From the NCBI GenBank assembly GCA_023664865.1, contig JAMPEU010000003.1:62001-126000 (forward strand): DNA of 64,000 bases, in the 5' to 3' direction. A program made the position numbers and the translations under genes. This DNA is from Butyrivibrio sp. GTDB lineage: Bacteria; Bacillota; Clostridia; Lachnospirales; Lachnospiraceae. Each line of letters opens with the position of its first letter. The stretch's first letter is position 1. The notes beneath the pieces were generated by a model. The model searched no databases, was not told the DNA's origin, and worked only from the letters and a program-made list of their open reading frames with translations. This document shows, piece after piece, positions 1 through 8,769 of the stretch.

Positions 1-484
1 GCACAAACGTATCGTCGCTGTAAGTGCCAAGCTCGCCCCTTAGATAAGTCTCATATGAAGTATCGTATTCCTTATCTTCAAACGTATGCAGAGTCCTCGC
101 CCTTCCTGCCATTGCCGGAAACTTCCCTGCAAAATCTTCCATCCAGCCCATCTGGATTTTAATGATTTCTTCCTGAATTTTTATTCTCTCCTCATCAAGC
201 ATAGGCAGCATTGCCTTAAGTTCTTCGTATTTCTTGGGCGCGGTGCTTTCCATCATACGCGCATATTTCTCCGTTATAAGATTCCGCCCTTCTTTATCCG
301 CCGTCTGTAAATCTTCCAGATAGCTTGCAAGCAGCTCGTCATTCCATGTCATATACTGGCTTTTACGCATAATGGAAAAAGTCTCAAAATCGTCCTGACA
401 GTCCGCTCTTCCGCCCTCGTTTACCACCTTGTCAAACTGCTGCCACTCAAGCTCCACTATTTTTTCAATTATATCCGTGTTCAT
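1..484 (-). CDS. DUF4125 family protein (3' end cut by window edge)
   Basis: The reading frame is open from an ATG at 484 to the left edge, giving about 161 residues of the N-terminal part. The start follows a GGGAGAGGA ribosome-binding site by nine bases. The protein begins MNTDIIEKIVELEWQQFD and carries the stretches NEGGRADCQDDFETF and RKSQYMTWNDE, which I recognise as typical of DUF4125. It is acidic and helical, with no signal peptide or membrane segment in the visible part. No function is established for the family. It lies directly downstream of the TPR-DUF4037 gene, separated only by a family B palindrome. DUF4037 and DUF4125 genes are often neighbours, so the two products probably act together; that is inference. 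Confidence 0.8.
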   Translation of the reverse strand, partial: MNTDIIEKIVELEWQQFDKVVNEGGRADCQDDFETFSIMRKSQYMTWNDELLASYLEDLQTADKEGRNLITEKYARMMESTAPKKYEELKAMLPMLDEERIKIQEEIIKIQMGWMEDFAGKFPAMAGRARTLHTFEDKEYDTSYETYLRGELGTYSDDTFV

Positions 485-519
485 TTTATTGTGTCCTCTC
501 CCTTCATACTTTTTCCAGT

Positions 520-615
520 AACCAGAGTCTGGAAAAGATGAACAAAATAAGGGGCGACTTACCGCTTTTCAGGCATTGGAGCCCCGTTTTTGTTCATCTT
601 TCCCGGACTCGTCAC
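520..615 (+). repeat. Family B palindromic element, copy B1
   Basis: This is a dispersed intergenic palindrome. The inner stem-loop has the conserved strings ATGAACAAAATAAGGGGC and GCCCCGTTTTTGTTCAT around the loop string CTTACCGCTTTTCAGGCAT. The outer stem continues through a copy-specific segment (GTCTGGAAAAG against CTTTCCCGGAC) to a conserved GAG/CTC closing step and flanking CCA and GTCACC. It sits six bases after the stop of the TPR-DUF4037 gene and about 35 bases before the DUF4125 start. Strand is given for the orientation in which the loop string is quoted; transcripts of the flanking genes carry the complement. Confidence 0.85.
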
Positions 616-621
616 CAGAAC

Positions 622-2391
622 TTATAATCCTGACTCGTCATTTCCACAATCAAGAATCCGTGCCACATACAATTCAAGAAAAGTATCGCCGCCTTCCACA
701 ATCCCCTGCCTTGCCATTTCCTTTAAAATATACCCCGCTGCTTTCTCAAACAGGACCACAGCCTCATCATTTGTATTCACAGTATCCGAAGTATATACAC
801 CATTCTCCCATGCCCCCGCCTGAGACGGAAGTATAGCAAGCTTTTCTAATATCGGCACTATCTCCTTAAGCTTATCAAGCCTTTCAAGCCCCTTCCTTTT
901 CCATTTATAGTACGGCGCATATCTCCTGTTCAAAAGATACATGATATCCATTATGCACTCAATTGCCTTAGAAATGCACATCGACGCACTCACATAGTCC
1001 TGCCTTGCCATCATGCGCGGATAATTGCTCTGCGCATACTGCGAAAAATCGTGCAAGGACTGGGCAAGCTTAACCCGCCATACTTCATCGGGGTAATATG
1101 CCGCAAGTTTCTCCCTTATGCCCGTAAAAACGCCCAAGTCATCGCGAAATACTTCTCCGTTTACCGCCTGCGCAAGCTGGTACTCCTGCACCTTGGCATA
1201 GTCTATTGTAAAAGGTTCCTCAAATGAAATATCCTGTTCAATCAGCCTGTTATAAAAATCCGAAACCGAACTTACTCCCCTTCTGCGTTCCAGAAAATCA
1301 CCGCTCATATTGCCGACTCCGCACTGTTTAACCAGTTCGTCATAGGCACACTGCAGGCTCTTTCCTATCTTAGCATAGTCTTCATCAATAAGCCACATGC
1401 AAAAGCCCGGCGCATAATCGTGGTCCATCGAAACAGCGTCGTCAAAGCCAAAGCAGTCCGAGCCTTCCCCAACCACGCCCACGGCTATGCGTTCCTCATA
1501 ATCGCCAAACTGAGCATGAATCATATTTTTTCCGTATTTTTCATAAAATGCACGGCTGCGCTCCATATTGGATACCCAGACGTCTTTGCCGCCCGCCGCC
1601 TTTACCGCGCCCAGATATTTCTCATATACCCTGTCATAATTATCATTCCTGCCCGTGTGCTTATAGACTTCCAAAAGCGCGCGCTGATAATATGCGGCTG
1701 CGTTTATATAATCTTTTTCCCCATAATATACATCGCCCATTGCCGAGAGAGCCGCGCCATAATGAAAATCCTTTCCGCCGTCCTCTTCAAACAGCGTAAG
1801 CGCCTCTTTTATATACTCTGCCGCTTTATCTTTATCTTCCTTGTCAGGAAGCTGTATCATCGCAGCTCCAAGATTGGCAAGGGTAGACGCTTTCTTCATT
1901 CCCGCGCCTTTTTCTTTATCCACTATACCAAGCGCAAGCAAAAGGACTTCCTTCGCCTTTGCATAATCGCCGATTTCCTGATATAGCAGCCCCCAGTTAT
2001 TATAAAGGCTTGCAAAAAGGGAATCATTGCTTTCAAGACATCTTTTATAGCAGTCTTCTACTCTGGCAAAAACATTCAGGGCATCGTTATGTAAACCGAA
2101 TGCCCTATAAGCGTTCGCAATGTTAAGCATGGAAGTGGCATAGCTTAACGTTTCCTGTAAGTCAAGACGCTCAAGCAGCTTCTGCAGCTCATTACAATAG
2201 ATGAGCGCCTTATCCCTCTGCGTCGTATCGCGGCATAAGCCGATCATTTCATTTAATAATGTGATAAGCGAAGACGTGTCTTCTTCGTTCATGGCGTCCT
2301 TTATCTTATCAAATAGAAAATCCTCTACTTTATCCAGCGACACATTCCCATACATTGCATCGTATTCATTTAAAACCTTAACTATATCCAT
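622..2391 (-). CDS. TPR-repeat protein with DUF4037 (nucleotidyltransferase-like) domain
   Basis: The protein has 589 residues. Residues about 85-260 form tetratricopeptide-type helical repeats (for example the segment around YNNWGLLYQEIGDYAKA). The C-terminal half from about 295 is a DUF4037 domain with the motif GSDCFGFDD at about 310-318, followed by DHDYAPGF. The GSD signature followed by spaced acidic residues resembles the nucleotidyltransferase superfamily active site, so nucleotide transfer to a small molecule or protein is possible but unproven. A GTG nine bases further upstream is also open but overlaps the AAAGAG ribosome-binding site, so the ATG at 2391 is preferred. The DUF4125 gene follows in the same direction. 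The protein is probably cytoplasmic. Confidence 0.85.
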   Translation of the reverse strand: MDIVKVLNEYDAMYGNVSLDKVEDFLFDKIKDAMNEEDTSSLITLLNEMIGLCRDTTQRDKALIYCNELQKLLERLDLQETLSYATSMLNIANAYRAFGLHNDALNVFARVEDCYKRCLESNDSLFASLYNNWGLLYQEIGDYAKAKEVLLLALGIVDKEKGAGMKKASTLANLGAAMIQLPDKEDKDKAAEYIKEALTLFEEDGGKDFHYGAALSAMGDVYYGEKDYINAAAYYQRALLEVYKHTGRNDNYDRVYEKYLGAVKAAGGKDVWVSNMERSRAFYEKYGKNMIHAQFGDYEERIAVGVVGEGSDCFGFDDAVSMDHDYAPGFCMWLIDEDYAKIGKSLQCAYDELVKQCGVGNMSGDFLERRRGVSSVSDFYNRLIEQDISFEEPFTIDYAKVQEYQLAQAVNGEVFRDDLGVFTGIREKLAAYYPDEVWRVKLAQSLHDFSQYAQSNYPRMMARQDYVSASMCISKAIECIMDIMYLLNRRYAPYYKWKRKGLERLDKLKEIVPILEKLAILPSQAGAWENGVYTSDTVNTNDEAVVLFEKAAGYILKEMARQGIVEGGDTFLELYVARILDCGNDESGL

Positions 2392-2940
2392 ATATATCAC
2401 TCTTTATCAATATTCTATTTGTTATTATTAACTATATACTTTACAATGCTAAATACGATTGTATTATTTATATTATTCGTATTTTGAACATCTCCGATTT
2501 ATATTATAAGTAGTACCCTATTCAGCGTCAATAATTTTTAAAAATGAATATTTATGTTTCATAACCTCTGCAATTAGATGTATTCGTTGAAACGCTGCAA
2601 GGCGGATATAAAATGAATTTCACATAAAGAAAACACTCTATGGGAAAATTGCACAATACTGTATTTTGTAGCCATATTGTAAAATATGCTTAAAATAATG
2701 CCATATATTGAATATTATAAAATACGTTCCTTCATTTATCTTGATTTTTTTCTACACACTAAATCAAAAAAACATTTGTAATATTTTCGGTTTCATGATA
2801 TAAATATTTTGTTTGATATATACGCATACAGACTTTATATCATTAATAATATCTGGCTATTCGGTTATTAGTGATTTATCAATTCTATAATCTATGCAGG
2901 CTGTAAATATACGGCCATCTATTACGAAAGGTATCTATCT
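2392..2940. other. AT-rich divergent intergenic region, no gene seen
   Basis: About 550 bases separate the divergent TPR-DUF4037 gene and the plus-strand ORF at 2941. The region is very AT-rich, with no open frame of useful length on either strand, no tRNA-like fold and no clear terminator. It must contain promoters for both directions, but the many TATAAT-like strings make any single choice unreliable. A GAAAGG ribosome-binding site lies just before 2941. Confidence 0.5.
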
Positions 2941-3855
2941 ATGTCTTCTAAACCGCGCGTTGACTGGCATGAAGCCGCTTCCTGTGCTTTTCAGATTGAA
3001 CTCAAGGACTACTCTGAATTTCTGGAATATACAACTGAATACATTCTTGGTAAAAACAGCTACCGTATCGATATGCTGGTTGTCAAAAATCTGACTAACA
3101 AAATAATCAACAAGAACATAGCCAAAATTTTCAGGACTCTAAACCTGATTGAAATTAAGGGCATTGGCTCGTCGGTCAGTATTGACTCCTATTATAAAAC
3201 TATCGGCTACGCTGGGCTGCTTATCGCACAAGTGGGGCAGGCAGAGCGCAAAGAACACGAAACGCAGCCAAAAATTAGAAAACAATATTCCAGCCTCGAC
3301 GTCAGCATTACTTTTTTATGCTTCCGCTATCCACGGAAACTTATAAAGCATCTTCGGGACGAACGAAATTTAACTGTTGCAAAAGCACATAATGGGGTGT
3401 ATTATATCAGTAAAGAGACATTTAATACACAGATTATCGTTACAAAGGAACTCTCTCCTGAGGACAATCTGTATCTGCACTGCCTGACTGACAATCTGCA
3501 GGATGCCGCTTTAGCAAGCCGACTTGCTGACGATTATATTTTACATAAAGAACAAGCGATTTATAACAACTACCTGTATCAATTAACCACTGCCAACAAA
3601 AAGAAAGGAGACGCGCCTATGGAATCACCTCTGGCTTATGAATGGATTTTTAATTTATGCGGTACAAGCTCTGCGGAAATCATTGAACACACCAAAAAGG
3701 AGGAGGCTGAATACTATCTGCCAAAGATTGAGCAGTTGTCTTTTCAAAATAATGATTTAACTATCCGGAATAATGATTTAACCTCGCAGAATGCCTACTT
3801 AAAATCTTTGCTGGAAAAAAATAACATTCCCTTTGATTTTGCCCATGCAAGATAA
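2941..3855 (+). CDS. Hypothetical protein, possible PD-(D/E)XK nuclease-like fold with C-terminal coiled coil
   Basis: The protein has 304 residues and starts at an ATG preceded by GAAAGG. The N-terminal half contains YRIDMLVVKN and, about 25 residues later, LIEIKGIGSS. The pattern of a hydrophobic strand with Asp followed by E-x-K is what a PD-(D/E)XK nuclease core looks like, and I recall similar orphan proteins in Lachnospiraceae. The C-terminus is a coiled coil with a seven-residue tandem repeat (NNDLT-IR, NNDLT-SQ). There is no transposase DDE triad, no zinc finger and no terminal inverted repeat around it. It is one of only two plus-strand genes in the window and stands alone between divergent and convergent neighbours. 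Family assignment is tentative; the reading frame itself is solid. Confidence 0.7.
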   Translation: MSSKPRVDWHEAASCAFQIELKDYSEFLEYTTEYILGKNSYRIDMLVVKNLTNKIINKNIAKIFRTLNLIEIKGIGSSVSIDSYYKTIGYAGLLIAQVGQAERKEHETQPKIRKQYSSLDVSITFLCFRYPRKLIKHLRDERNLTVAKAHNGVYYISKETFNTQIIVTKELSPEDNLYLHCLTDNLQDAALASRLADDYILHKEQAIYNNYLYQLTTANKKKGDAPMESPLAYEWIFNLCGTSSAEIIEHTKKEEAEYYLPKIEQLSFQNNDLTIRNNDLTSQNAYLKSLLEKNNIPFDFAHAR

Positions 3856-3862
3856 AGAGGAA

Positions 3863-3894
3863 AAGGGGCGACAGTATTTAGACTATTGCCCCTT
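3863..3894. terminator. Bidirectional terminator-like hairpin
   Basis: A seven-pair stem AAGGGGC/GCCCCTT encloses an 18-base loop between two convergent genes. On the minus strand the stem is followed by TTTTCCTC; the plus-strand T-tract is weak. It probably ends the ORF at 2941 and may also serve the M56 gene. Confidence 0.45.
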
Positions 3895-3960
3895 AGTTGT
3901 ATAAATTTTACTAATATTGGTTGATAAAATATTCCACTCAATACTCCTGCACTTACATTT

Positions 3961-5352
3961 CTACTCATAATAAGATACAATAAACTTAAAATTTGTATCA
4001 AACCACCCCGCATCACCATTTAAACCATCCAAATAGAAGTAATAGTTCCCGTCTTTTTTTACTTCTATTTTTTCTACTTCCAGGGAAGCTGTATCGCCCT
4101 TTTGCCAAATAGCAGTTTCCGTTTCTAACTTTTCACCATTTTCATCAATAAGCCCTACATTGAATGTTCCCAATGCTAAATCATTGTACCCAATGCAAAT
4201 AATGTCACCTTTACCCATAGGGAAAGTACAATCGGAATAAATAGTCCTCTCATTTTTCGGGGTAATACCGCTAGGCGATATTTCTACATTAGCAGCAGAT
4301 GGGGCAGCGTATGCACCGGTTACAAAAAAGCAGACACAAACAGCAACCGTAAAAATAGTCGTGATAGCAATAACCACTTTTGATTTTTTTCTAAATTTCA
4401 TAATAGCACCTAACCTTTCTTTTAATTGTTCTGCTCCCTCTGTCAATGTGACGGAAGCTAAAGAACTTTTATAGAGATTGTTTGACTTCACAAAGGAAAT
4501 CAGTATATCGCCGTACTCACGCCTTGCATTATCGTCAAGTATGGATATGACTTTTTCATCGCATGACAATTCACAGGATTTATTTACTTCCTTTTCCAAC
4601 AAATATACAAAGGGATTGAACCAATGGATGCAGGCAACAATCTGTATCAACCATTTATAAAACATATCCCCTTGTTTATAGTGGATTAACTCATGCGTAA
4701 AGATATAAGATAACTCTTTTCCTTCCAATTTACGAACAGGCAAAATAATTCTTGGTCGAAAGAAGCCAATCATTATAGGGGAAGCAATTAACGGATTACA
4801 GGATATCTCCACTTTCGTTTTAATATTCAGTTTTTCTTCACACTCAGCTAATAAATTTAAGGTTTTAATATCCGATACTTCTGTATTTCCGGCTTTAATG
4901 TACTGTATAAAACCTTGATAGACTGTTATCTTACGGACAAATAAAACCAGTGTCAATGCTGACCAGATAAAAAACAGGCAGACGTACATATTAAATGGCA
5001 TGACTTGTTCGTCTTTTAACAAGACCTCACGCATGGCTATGTCGGTTACTTGCCTGTTTGTCTGCAATGACTCTGTTTTGCCGTTATCCACATTGACGGA
5101 AACAGATACATTTGGGATTGTTGGAATTTCACTAGCAACAACTGCGTTATCGAACCTTTCAAACAAACTTCCGACTATCGTAGTATCGGGAGTAAACGGA
5201 AGCAGAAACCGCAACGCCACAATTATCCAAATGTAATACTGCCAACGCCTGCTGAATATATTTTTATACAGCGGCTTCAATCCCAAAATGAGAAGTAATA
5301 ACAGTGTGCCGGAAACTGACAGCGACAGTAATGTTTTTATAAACTCATTCAT
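3961..5352 (-). CDS. BlaR1/MecR1-type M56 family membrane metallopeptidase
   Basis: The protein has 463 residues. It has N-terminal membrane helices (about 8-25 and 38-53), a further helix near 120-140, then the M56 zinc-protease domain with HELIH at 220-224 and ELSCDE downstream. A last helix near 365-385 leads to about 85 extracytoplasmic residues. BlaR1/MecR1 proteins sense a signal outside and cleave the partner BlaI-type repressor inside. Here the outer domain is short and has no penicillin-binding motifs (no SxxK or KTG), so beta-lactam sensing by the usual route is unlikely. The chosen ATG has a GGAG ribosome-binding site and overlaps the blaI-like stop by eight bases, which indicates translational coupling. 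Confidence 0.9.
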   Translation of the reverse strand: MNEFIKTLLSLSVSGTLLLLLILGLKPLYKNIFSRRWQYYIWIIVALRFLLPFTPDTTIVGSLFERFDNAVVASEIPTIPNVSVSVNVDNGKTESLQTNRQVTDIAMREVLLKDEQVMPFNMYVCLFFIWSALTLVLFVRKITVYQGFIQYIKAGNTEVSDIKTLNLLAECEEKLNIKTKVEISCNPLIASPIMIGFFRPRIILPVRKLEGKELSYIFTHELIHYKQGDMFYKWLIQIVACIHWFNPFVYLLEKEVNKSCELSCDEKVISILDDNARREYGDILISFVKSNNLYKSSLASVTLTEGAEQLKERLGAIMKFRKKSKVVIAITTIFTVAVCVCFFVTGAYAAPSAANVEISPSGITPKNERTIYSDCTFPMGKGDIICIGYNDLALGTFNVGLIDENGEKLETETAIWQKGDTASLEVEKIEVKKDGNYYFYLDGLNGDAGWFDTNFKFIVSYYE

Positions 5353-5719
5353 TTTCTTTTCTCCAAAAGTCTTCAATTTCTTTCAACTCGTCGGCTGATA
5401 GAATATCCTGCCGCAACAATGTTGACACTAAATTTTTCACATTCCCGCCATAGACTTTATCAAGAAAGCTGTGCGTCTGCATGGTCTGATATTCTGCTTC
5501 TGTTACCGTAGCCACATATTCATTCCGCCTGCCAATTTTCTTGACTTTCAAGAACTTTTTTTCTCCCAGTCGGGAAAGCAAGGTGAGAACCGTATTGTTT
5601 TTCCATTCATTTTTATCTTTTTCCAGTTCTTCCATGATGCGAGAGTATAACGCTGCCCCTCCATTCTTCCAAATAATTTTCATTAATACCAGTTCTGATT
5701 CAGAAATTTGCTGTGCCAT
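5345..5719 (-). CDS. BlaI/MecI/CopY family transcriptional repressor
   Basis: The protein has 124 residues, the usual length for BlaI-like repressors. The N-terminal winged-helix part contains ISESELVLMKIIWKNG and the helix with TVLTLLSRLGEKKFLKVKK; the C-terminal part is a helical dimerisation region. The start follows a strong GGAGGA site. It is the first gene of a two-gene operon with the M56 sensor protease and is expected to repress that operon until cleaved. Two direct-repeat operators lie upstream. The regulated genes outside the operon cannot be told from this window; no beta-lactamase is adjacent. Confidence 0.92.
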   Translation of the reverse strand: MAQQISESELVLMKIIWKNGGAALYSRIMEELEKDKNEWKNNTVLTLLSRLGEKKFLKVKKIGRRNEYVATVTEAEYQTMQTHSFLDKVYGGNVKNLVSTLLRQDILSADELKEIEDFWRKENE

Positions 5720-5733
5720 GTTGTCCTCCTTTT

Positions 5734-5779
5734 TATCTTAACATTTCGTAGGTGTATATATATCTTAACACTTTGTAGG
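5734..5779 (-). promoter_or_regulatory. Twin operator for the blaI-like/M56 operon
   Basis: Two 19-base direct repeats, read on the minus strand as CCTACAAAGTGTTAAGATA and CCTACGAAATGTTAAGATA, are spaced 27 bases apart just upstream of the repressor gene. Each contains an imperfect TACA/TGTT dyad like known BlaI/MecI operators (TACA-N-TGTA type). They flank a TATATATA stretch that can act as the -10 box, so binding would block transcription. Autoregulation is inferred. Confidence 0.7.
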
Positions 5780-5852
5780 TAATAAAGCAATACCCTAAAA
5801 GAAATTTAAGAATTTTTAAGAAGAAATATTTTGCATAAGGCATTATGGGAAT

Positions 5853-5890
5853 AAAAAAGTCCTACTGTATTTCTACAATAGAACCTTTTT
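5853..5890 (-). terminator. Rho-independent terminator after carbonic anhydrase gene
   Basis: On the minus strand a fourteen-pair stem (with a few G-T pairs) closes on a GAAA tetraloop and is followed by a run of six T. It lies about 40 bases after the carbonic anhydrase stop codon. Confidence 0.85.
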
Positions 5891-5930
5891 AAAATTAAAG
5901 TCTTTACAAATTATTTAATTTTATCATTAA

Positions 5931-6512
5931 TCAGATAAACTCGACATGTCCGTCATTTATGTGGTATACCGCACCTACGACCTTGACGCCGTTTTCATCG
6001 CCGCCTTCCGGAATGTTCAGATTCTTGCGGAGTTTCTCAACGCCGTGGTTTACATTTAAGCAGCACGCCTTATATCCGTCGCTTTCAGCGCCTATTGCCG
6101 ATTTAATCTCATCTGTGATTGCCTTGATAAAACCGTCTGCATGACCTTCCATTGCCGCTCCCACTGCTCCGCAGTTAGTATGTCCGAGAACCACTACCAG
6201 CTTACTGCCAAGATGTCCTGTCGCATACTCCACGCTTCCAAGCTGAAAATCATTGATTACGTTTCCGGCTGCGCGGATAACAAACAGTTCTCCGATACCC
6301 GTCATAAATATGCTCTCCGGTATTACGCGGGAATCAGAACATGTAACTACGACCGCATATGGATACTGGCCGTTCTCGCAGGTATCTTTACGAATCGCCG
6401 GTGAAATATCTCCCGTGCATGTCGATGCACCCAGATACTTCGAATTTCCTTCTTTTAACTTGCTCATTGCCTCATCAGCCGAAATAGCTGCAGCATTTAC
6501 ATTGTGTGACAT
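5931..6512 (-). CDS. Beta-class carbonic anhydrase
   Basis: The 193-residue enzyme interconverts CO2 and bicarbonate in the cytoplasm. The zinc ligands and active-site residues of the beta class are all present: Cys58 with Asp60 and Arg62 in CSDSRVIPE, and His111 and Cys114 in HTNCGAVG. A longer frame opens about 30 codons upstream, but the ATG at 6512 has a GGAGG site at good spacing and gives the family's usual N-terminus, so it is preferred. The gene appears monocistronic, with its own terminator. Confidence 0.95.
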   Translation of the reverse strand: MSHNVNAAAISADEAMSKLKEGNSKYLGASTCTGDISPAIRKDTCENGQYPYAVVVTCSDSRVIPESIFMTGIGELFVIRAAGNVINDFQLGSVEYATGHLGSKLVVVLGHTNCGAVGAAMEGHADGFIKAITDEIKSAIGAESDGYKACCLNVNHGVEKLRKNLNIPEGGDENGVKVVGAVYHINDGHVEFI

Positions 6513-6615
6513 AATTTGTGACCTCCTTGTAGTATGTATTTCATAGTAAATATACCATATCCATCCCCCAAAGTCCATCAAGATACACCGATATGGCAAC
6601 ATAATTTTTCACATC

Positions 6616-8640
6616 TCATTTACACACTGACAGTTCCAGCCCCGTATCCTTTTCAAAATCCTTCGCCCACTCACTATCGCAGTAGAAAACGACTGCCCCC
6701 TGCCCGTTGTCTCCGGTTGCATAGAAACGCTCCTTCTCATCTGTCTTATCAAGCAGCCCGTTCAATATCCCTAAGACTTTTTCATCAATCCAGTCGTAAT
6801 CCATATCCATAGTCCATTGATATTCTTCGCCGTTCCATTCCAGCACAACGTCAATGCTGCCTGTACCCTTATCCCAATCCACAGCCGACGTATCCTCGCG
6901 GATATTGCTTACACTGCTTATCGCACTGCCTTGCGCAAGCGCCATCATTCCTTCCAGTACAGTAATGTAATCCGTACTGATATCCCAGCCTTCAAAATCA
7001 AACCAGAATACTTCATCTGAATAACCTGCGACTTCCCATTCATCATTATAATCAGGCGTTCCTATCTCTGTCAAAAGCCATGTATACGGATATCCTTCTA
7101 CATAGATGCGCATGTGTTCGTACTCATCCATACTATTCCGTGCTGTTTCCACAATCTCGTCGGATAACGTAAAATTATATGACCTAAGAATTTTCACCTG
7201 CTCTTCAAGCGGAACATAATCAGGGTAATCAGCCACATCAACCTCATCATATTGCCAATATGTTATATCATCATAGCCATCCGTTACCGCGCCATATTCT
7301 CCCATACTCCCACTATTTATGCTGCTGCCGTCTTTTATCCCCACTTTGATACAGCCGTAAAAAAACATAACGATTATAGCAATATTAAACAAAATATATG
7401 CCCATTCAGGTATATATTTAACCCTTTTCCCTACTGCATATGTTACATTTTTTTCCGCACATATCCGCTTAAGTTCTTCCCCGCGTTCATAACTTCCCAG
7501 ACCTTCTTTCAATATCATTACAAAATGCTTTTTGTCTTCCCAGAAAAGATAAAAAGCCGTTTCACATTCTATAAGCCATGAAAATCTATCCCACGACGTA
7601 TATATCCTGCCTTCTTTCGGATTGTTCCCTTCTACGCCTGTCTCCGTAATGGATATATCCCAGTTTCCGTAAATGCTATCCTGCAGTATGCCTTTTTTCA
7701 ACTGTTTCTTTATCCTTTTCTTCGGATTAACACTTACATTATTTAAAATTGTCGTTACTAAGACTAACATCAAAAATAAGCATGACATAATGATAAAGCT
7801 TCCGCCTGCGATACACTCATACAGGAAAAGAACGCAGTTGATGGCAAATATAATCCATAACGCCATAACTTTATTATTTTTTCCCATGATGCCTGATTGT
7901 ACAATCTCCGTCGTATCAAAACAAACCTGCTGCCATCTGCTCTCTTCAAGCCAAAAATTAATGTGGAGCAGTTCTTTCCCCATGGTTTCCAGTGTAGCGT
8001 CCGCCACGCCATATCCACTCATGCTGCCCGTTGCCTGTTGGCTATCCGCCATCTGCTGATTGCATGCTGCCTGCTGGCTATCCGCCATCTGCTGATTGCA
8101 TGCTGCCTGCTGGCTATCCGCCATCTGTTGATTATACGTTTCCCGCTGAGCATCGGTTTCCTGCACATTGTATGCTCCCTGCGGATTATATATACTTCTA
8201 ACGAACTCATCTGTTTCCTGCCTGCCGGAAAATACCCGCAACGGCATCGCATACCATGCCAGCCTTTTCTTCGACTGATAATGTCCAAGCATAAGCAGGT
8301 TCTTTGTCCGCTTTACCACATGAACGCCGCCATATGGCATCTCTTCACGAGATGTACCGGACACAGTTATCAACACTCCATTCTCCACCCACACAGTCCT
8401 TGCCTTTTCAAAAAAACGTGCTTTCGACATTTTATATGTGCGCAGCATAACTGAGATGGTCACGGCAAATATAAAAAATAAGAAAACCACTCCCATCCAG
8501 TGTATTACGGATATTTCCAAAACAGCTATCAGCAATATTAAAAGCCATGTAACAATCTGCAGCCGCATCTGCTCTAACATAGACCTTATGCTAAATTCTA
8601 AAACTTCTCTTTTTGTAAGACTAAAACTGTACTTTTTCAT
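6616..8640 (-). CDS. YcxB-like membrane protein with internal Gln-rich tandem repeats
   Basis: The protein has 674 residues. It looks like two YcxB-type modules joined together. Each module has a pair of membrane helices (about 25-66 and about 262-300) followed by a globular segment; the second contains YTSWDRFSWLIECETAFYLFW, a pattern typical of YcxB C-terminal domains. A third single helix near 408-428 leads to an acidic extracytoplasmic C-terminus of about 240 residues. Between the modules is a Gln/Ala-rich linker with a 12-residue repeat (QQMADSQQAACN). Function is unknown. It lies downstream of polC, separated by family B copy B2, and probably belongs to the end of that transcription unit. 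Confidence 0.75.
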   Translation of the reverse strand: MKKYSFSLTKREVLEFSIRSMLEQMRLQIVTWLLILLIAVLEISVIHWMGVVFLFFIFAVTISVMLRTYKMSKARFFEKARTVWVENGVLITVSGTSREEMPYGGVHVVKRTKNLLMLGHYQSKKRLAWYAMPLRVFSGRQETDEFVRSIYNPQGAYNVQETDAQRETYNQQMADSQQAACNQQMADSQQAACNQQMADSQQATGSMSGYGVADATLETMGKELLHINFWLEESRWQQVCFDTTEIVQSGIMGKNNKVMALWIIFAINCVLFLYECIAGGSFIIMSCLFLMLVLVTTILNNVSVNPKKRIKKQLKKGILQDSIYGNWDISITETGVEGNNPKEGRIYTSWDRFSWLIECETAFYLFWEDKKHFVMILKEGLGSYERGEELKRICAEKNVTYAVGKRVKYIPEWAYILFNIAIIVMFFYGCIKVGIKDGSSINSGSMGEYGAVTDGYDDITYWQYDEVDVADYPDYVPLEEQVKILRSYNFTLSDEIVETARNSMDEYEHMRIYVEGYPYTWLLTEIGTPDYNDEWEVAGYSDEVFWFDFEGWDISTDYITVLEGMMALAQGSAISSVSNIREDTSAVDWDKGTGSIDVVLEWNGEEYQWTMDMDYDWIDEKVLGILNGLLDKTDEKERFYATGDNGQGAVVFYCDSEWAKDFEKDTGLELSVCK
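8035..8134 (-). repeat. 36-bp in-frame tandem repeat inside the YcxB-like gene
   Basis: Two full 36-base units and a partial third (28 bases) are nearly identical in DNA sequence. They encode a 12-residue Gln-rich unit in the linker of the membrane protein. The near identity at DNA level suggests recent slippage or unequal exchange, so copy number probably varies between strains. Confidence 0.9.
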
Positions 8641-8660
8641 AATATTTACCTCGCATTTCA

Positions 8661-8759
8661 GTACCCAGAGTTCACTCTATATGAACAAAATAAGGAGTGA
8701 CTTACCGCTTTTCAGGCATGGAACTCCGTTTTTGTTCATATAGAGTGAACTCGTGACAG
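8661..8759 (+). repeat. Family B palindromic element, copy B2
   Basis: This copy matches B1 and B3 in layout. The inner stem reads GGAGT/ACTCC where the other copies read GGGGC/GCCCC, so two base pairs change together. The outer copy-specific stem is TTCACTCTAT against ATAGAGTGAA, perfect. The flanks GTACCCAGAG and CTCGTGACAG match B3. The element fills the gap between the polC stop (ten bases away) and the YcxB-like start. Confidence 0.9.
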
Positions 8760-8769
8760 TTATGACAAT

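Noticed and set aside
2941..3855. Transposase
   Set aside because: No DDE or HUH motif, no terminal inverted repeats and no target-site duplication are visible around the gene.
8035..8134. Possible CRISPR array because of 36-base repeats
   Set aside because: The repeats are directly adjacent with no spacers, stay in frame and encode part of a protein.
7897..8454. Plus-strand ORF and a minus-frame ORF over the tandem repeats of the YcxB-like gene
   Set aside because: They are frame shadows; the repeated residues come from the in-frame repeats of the real gene.
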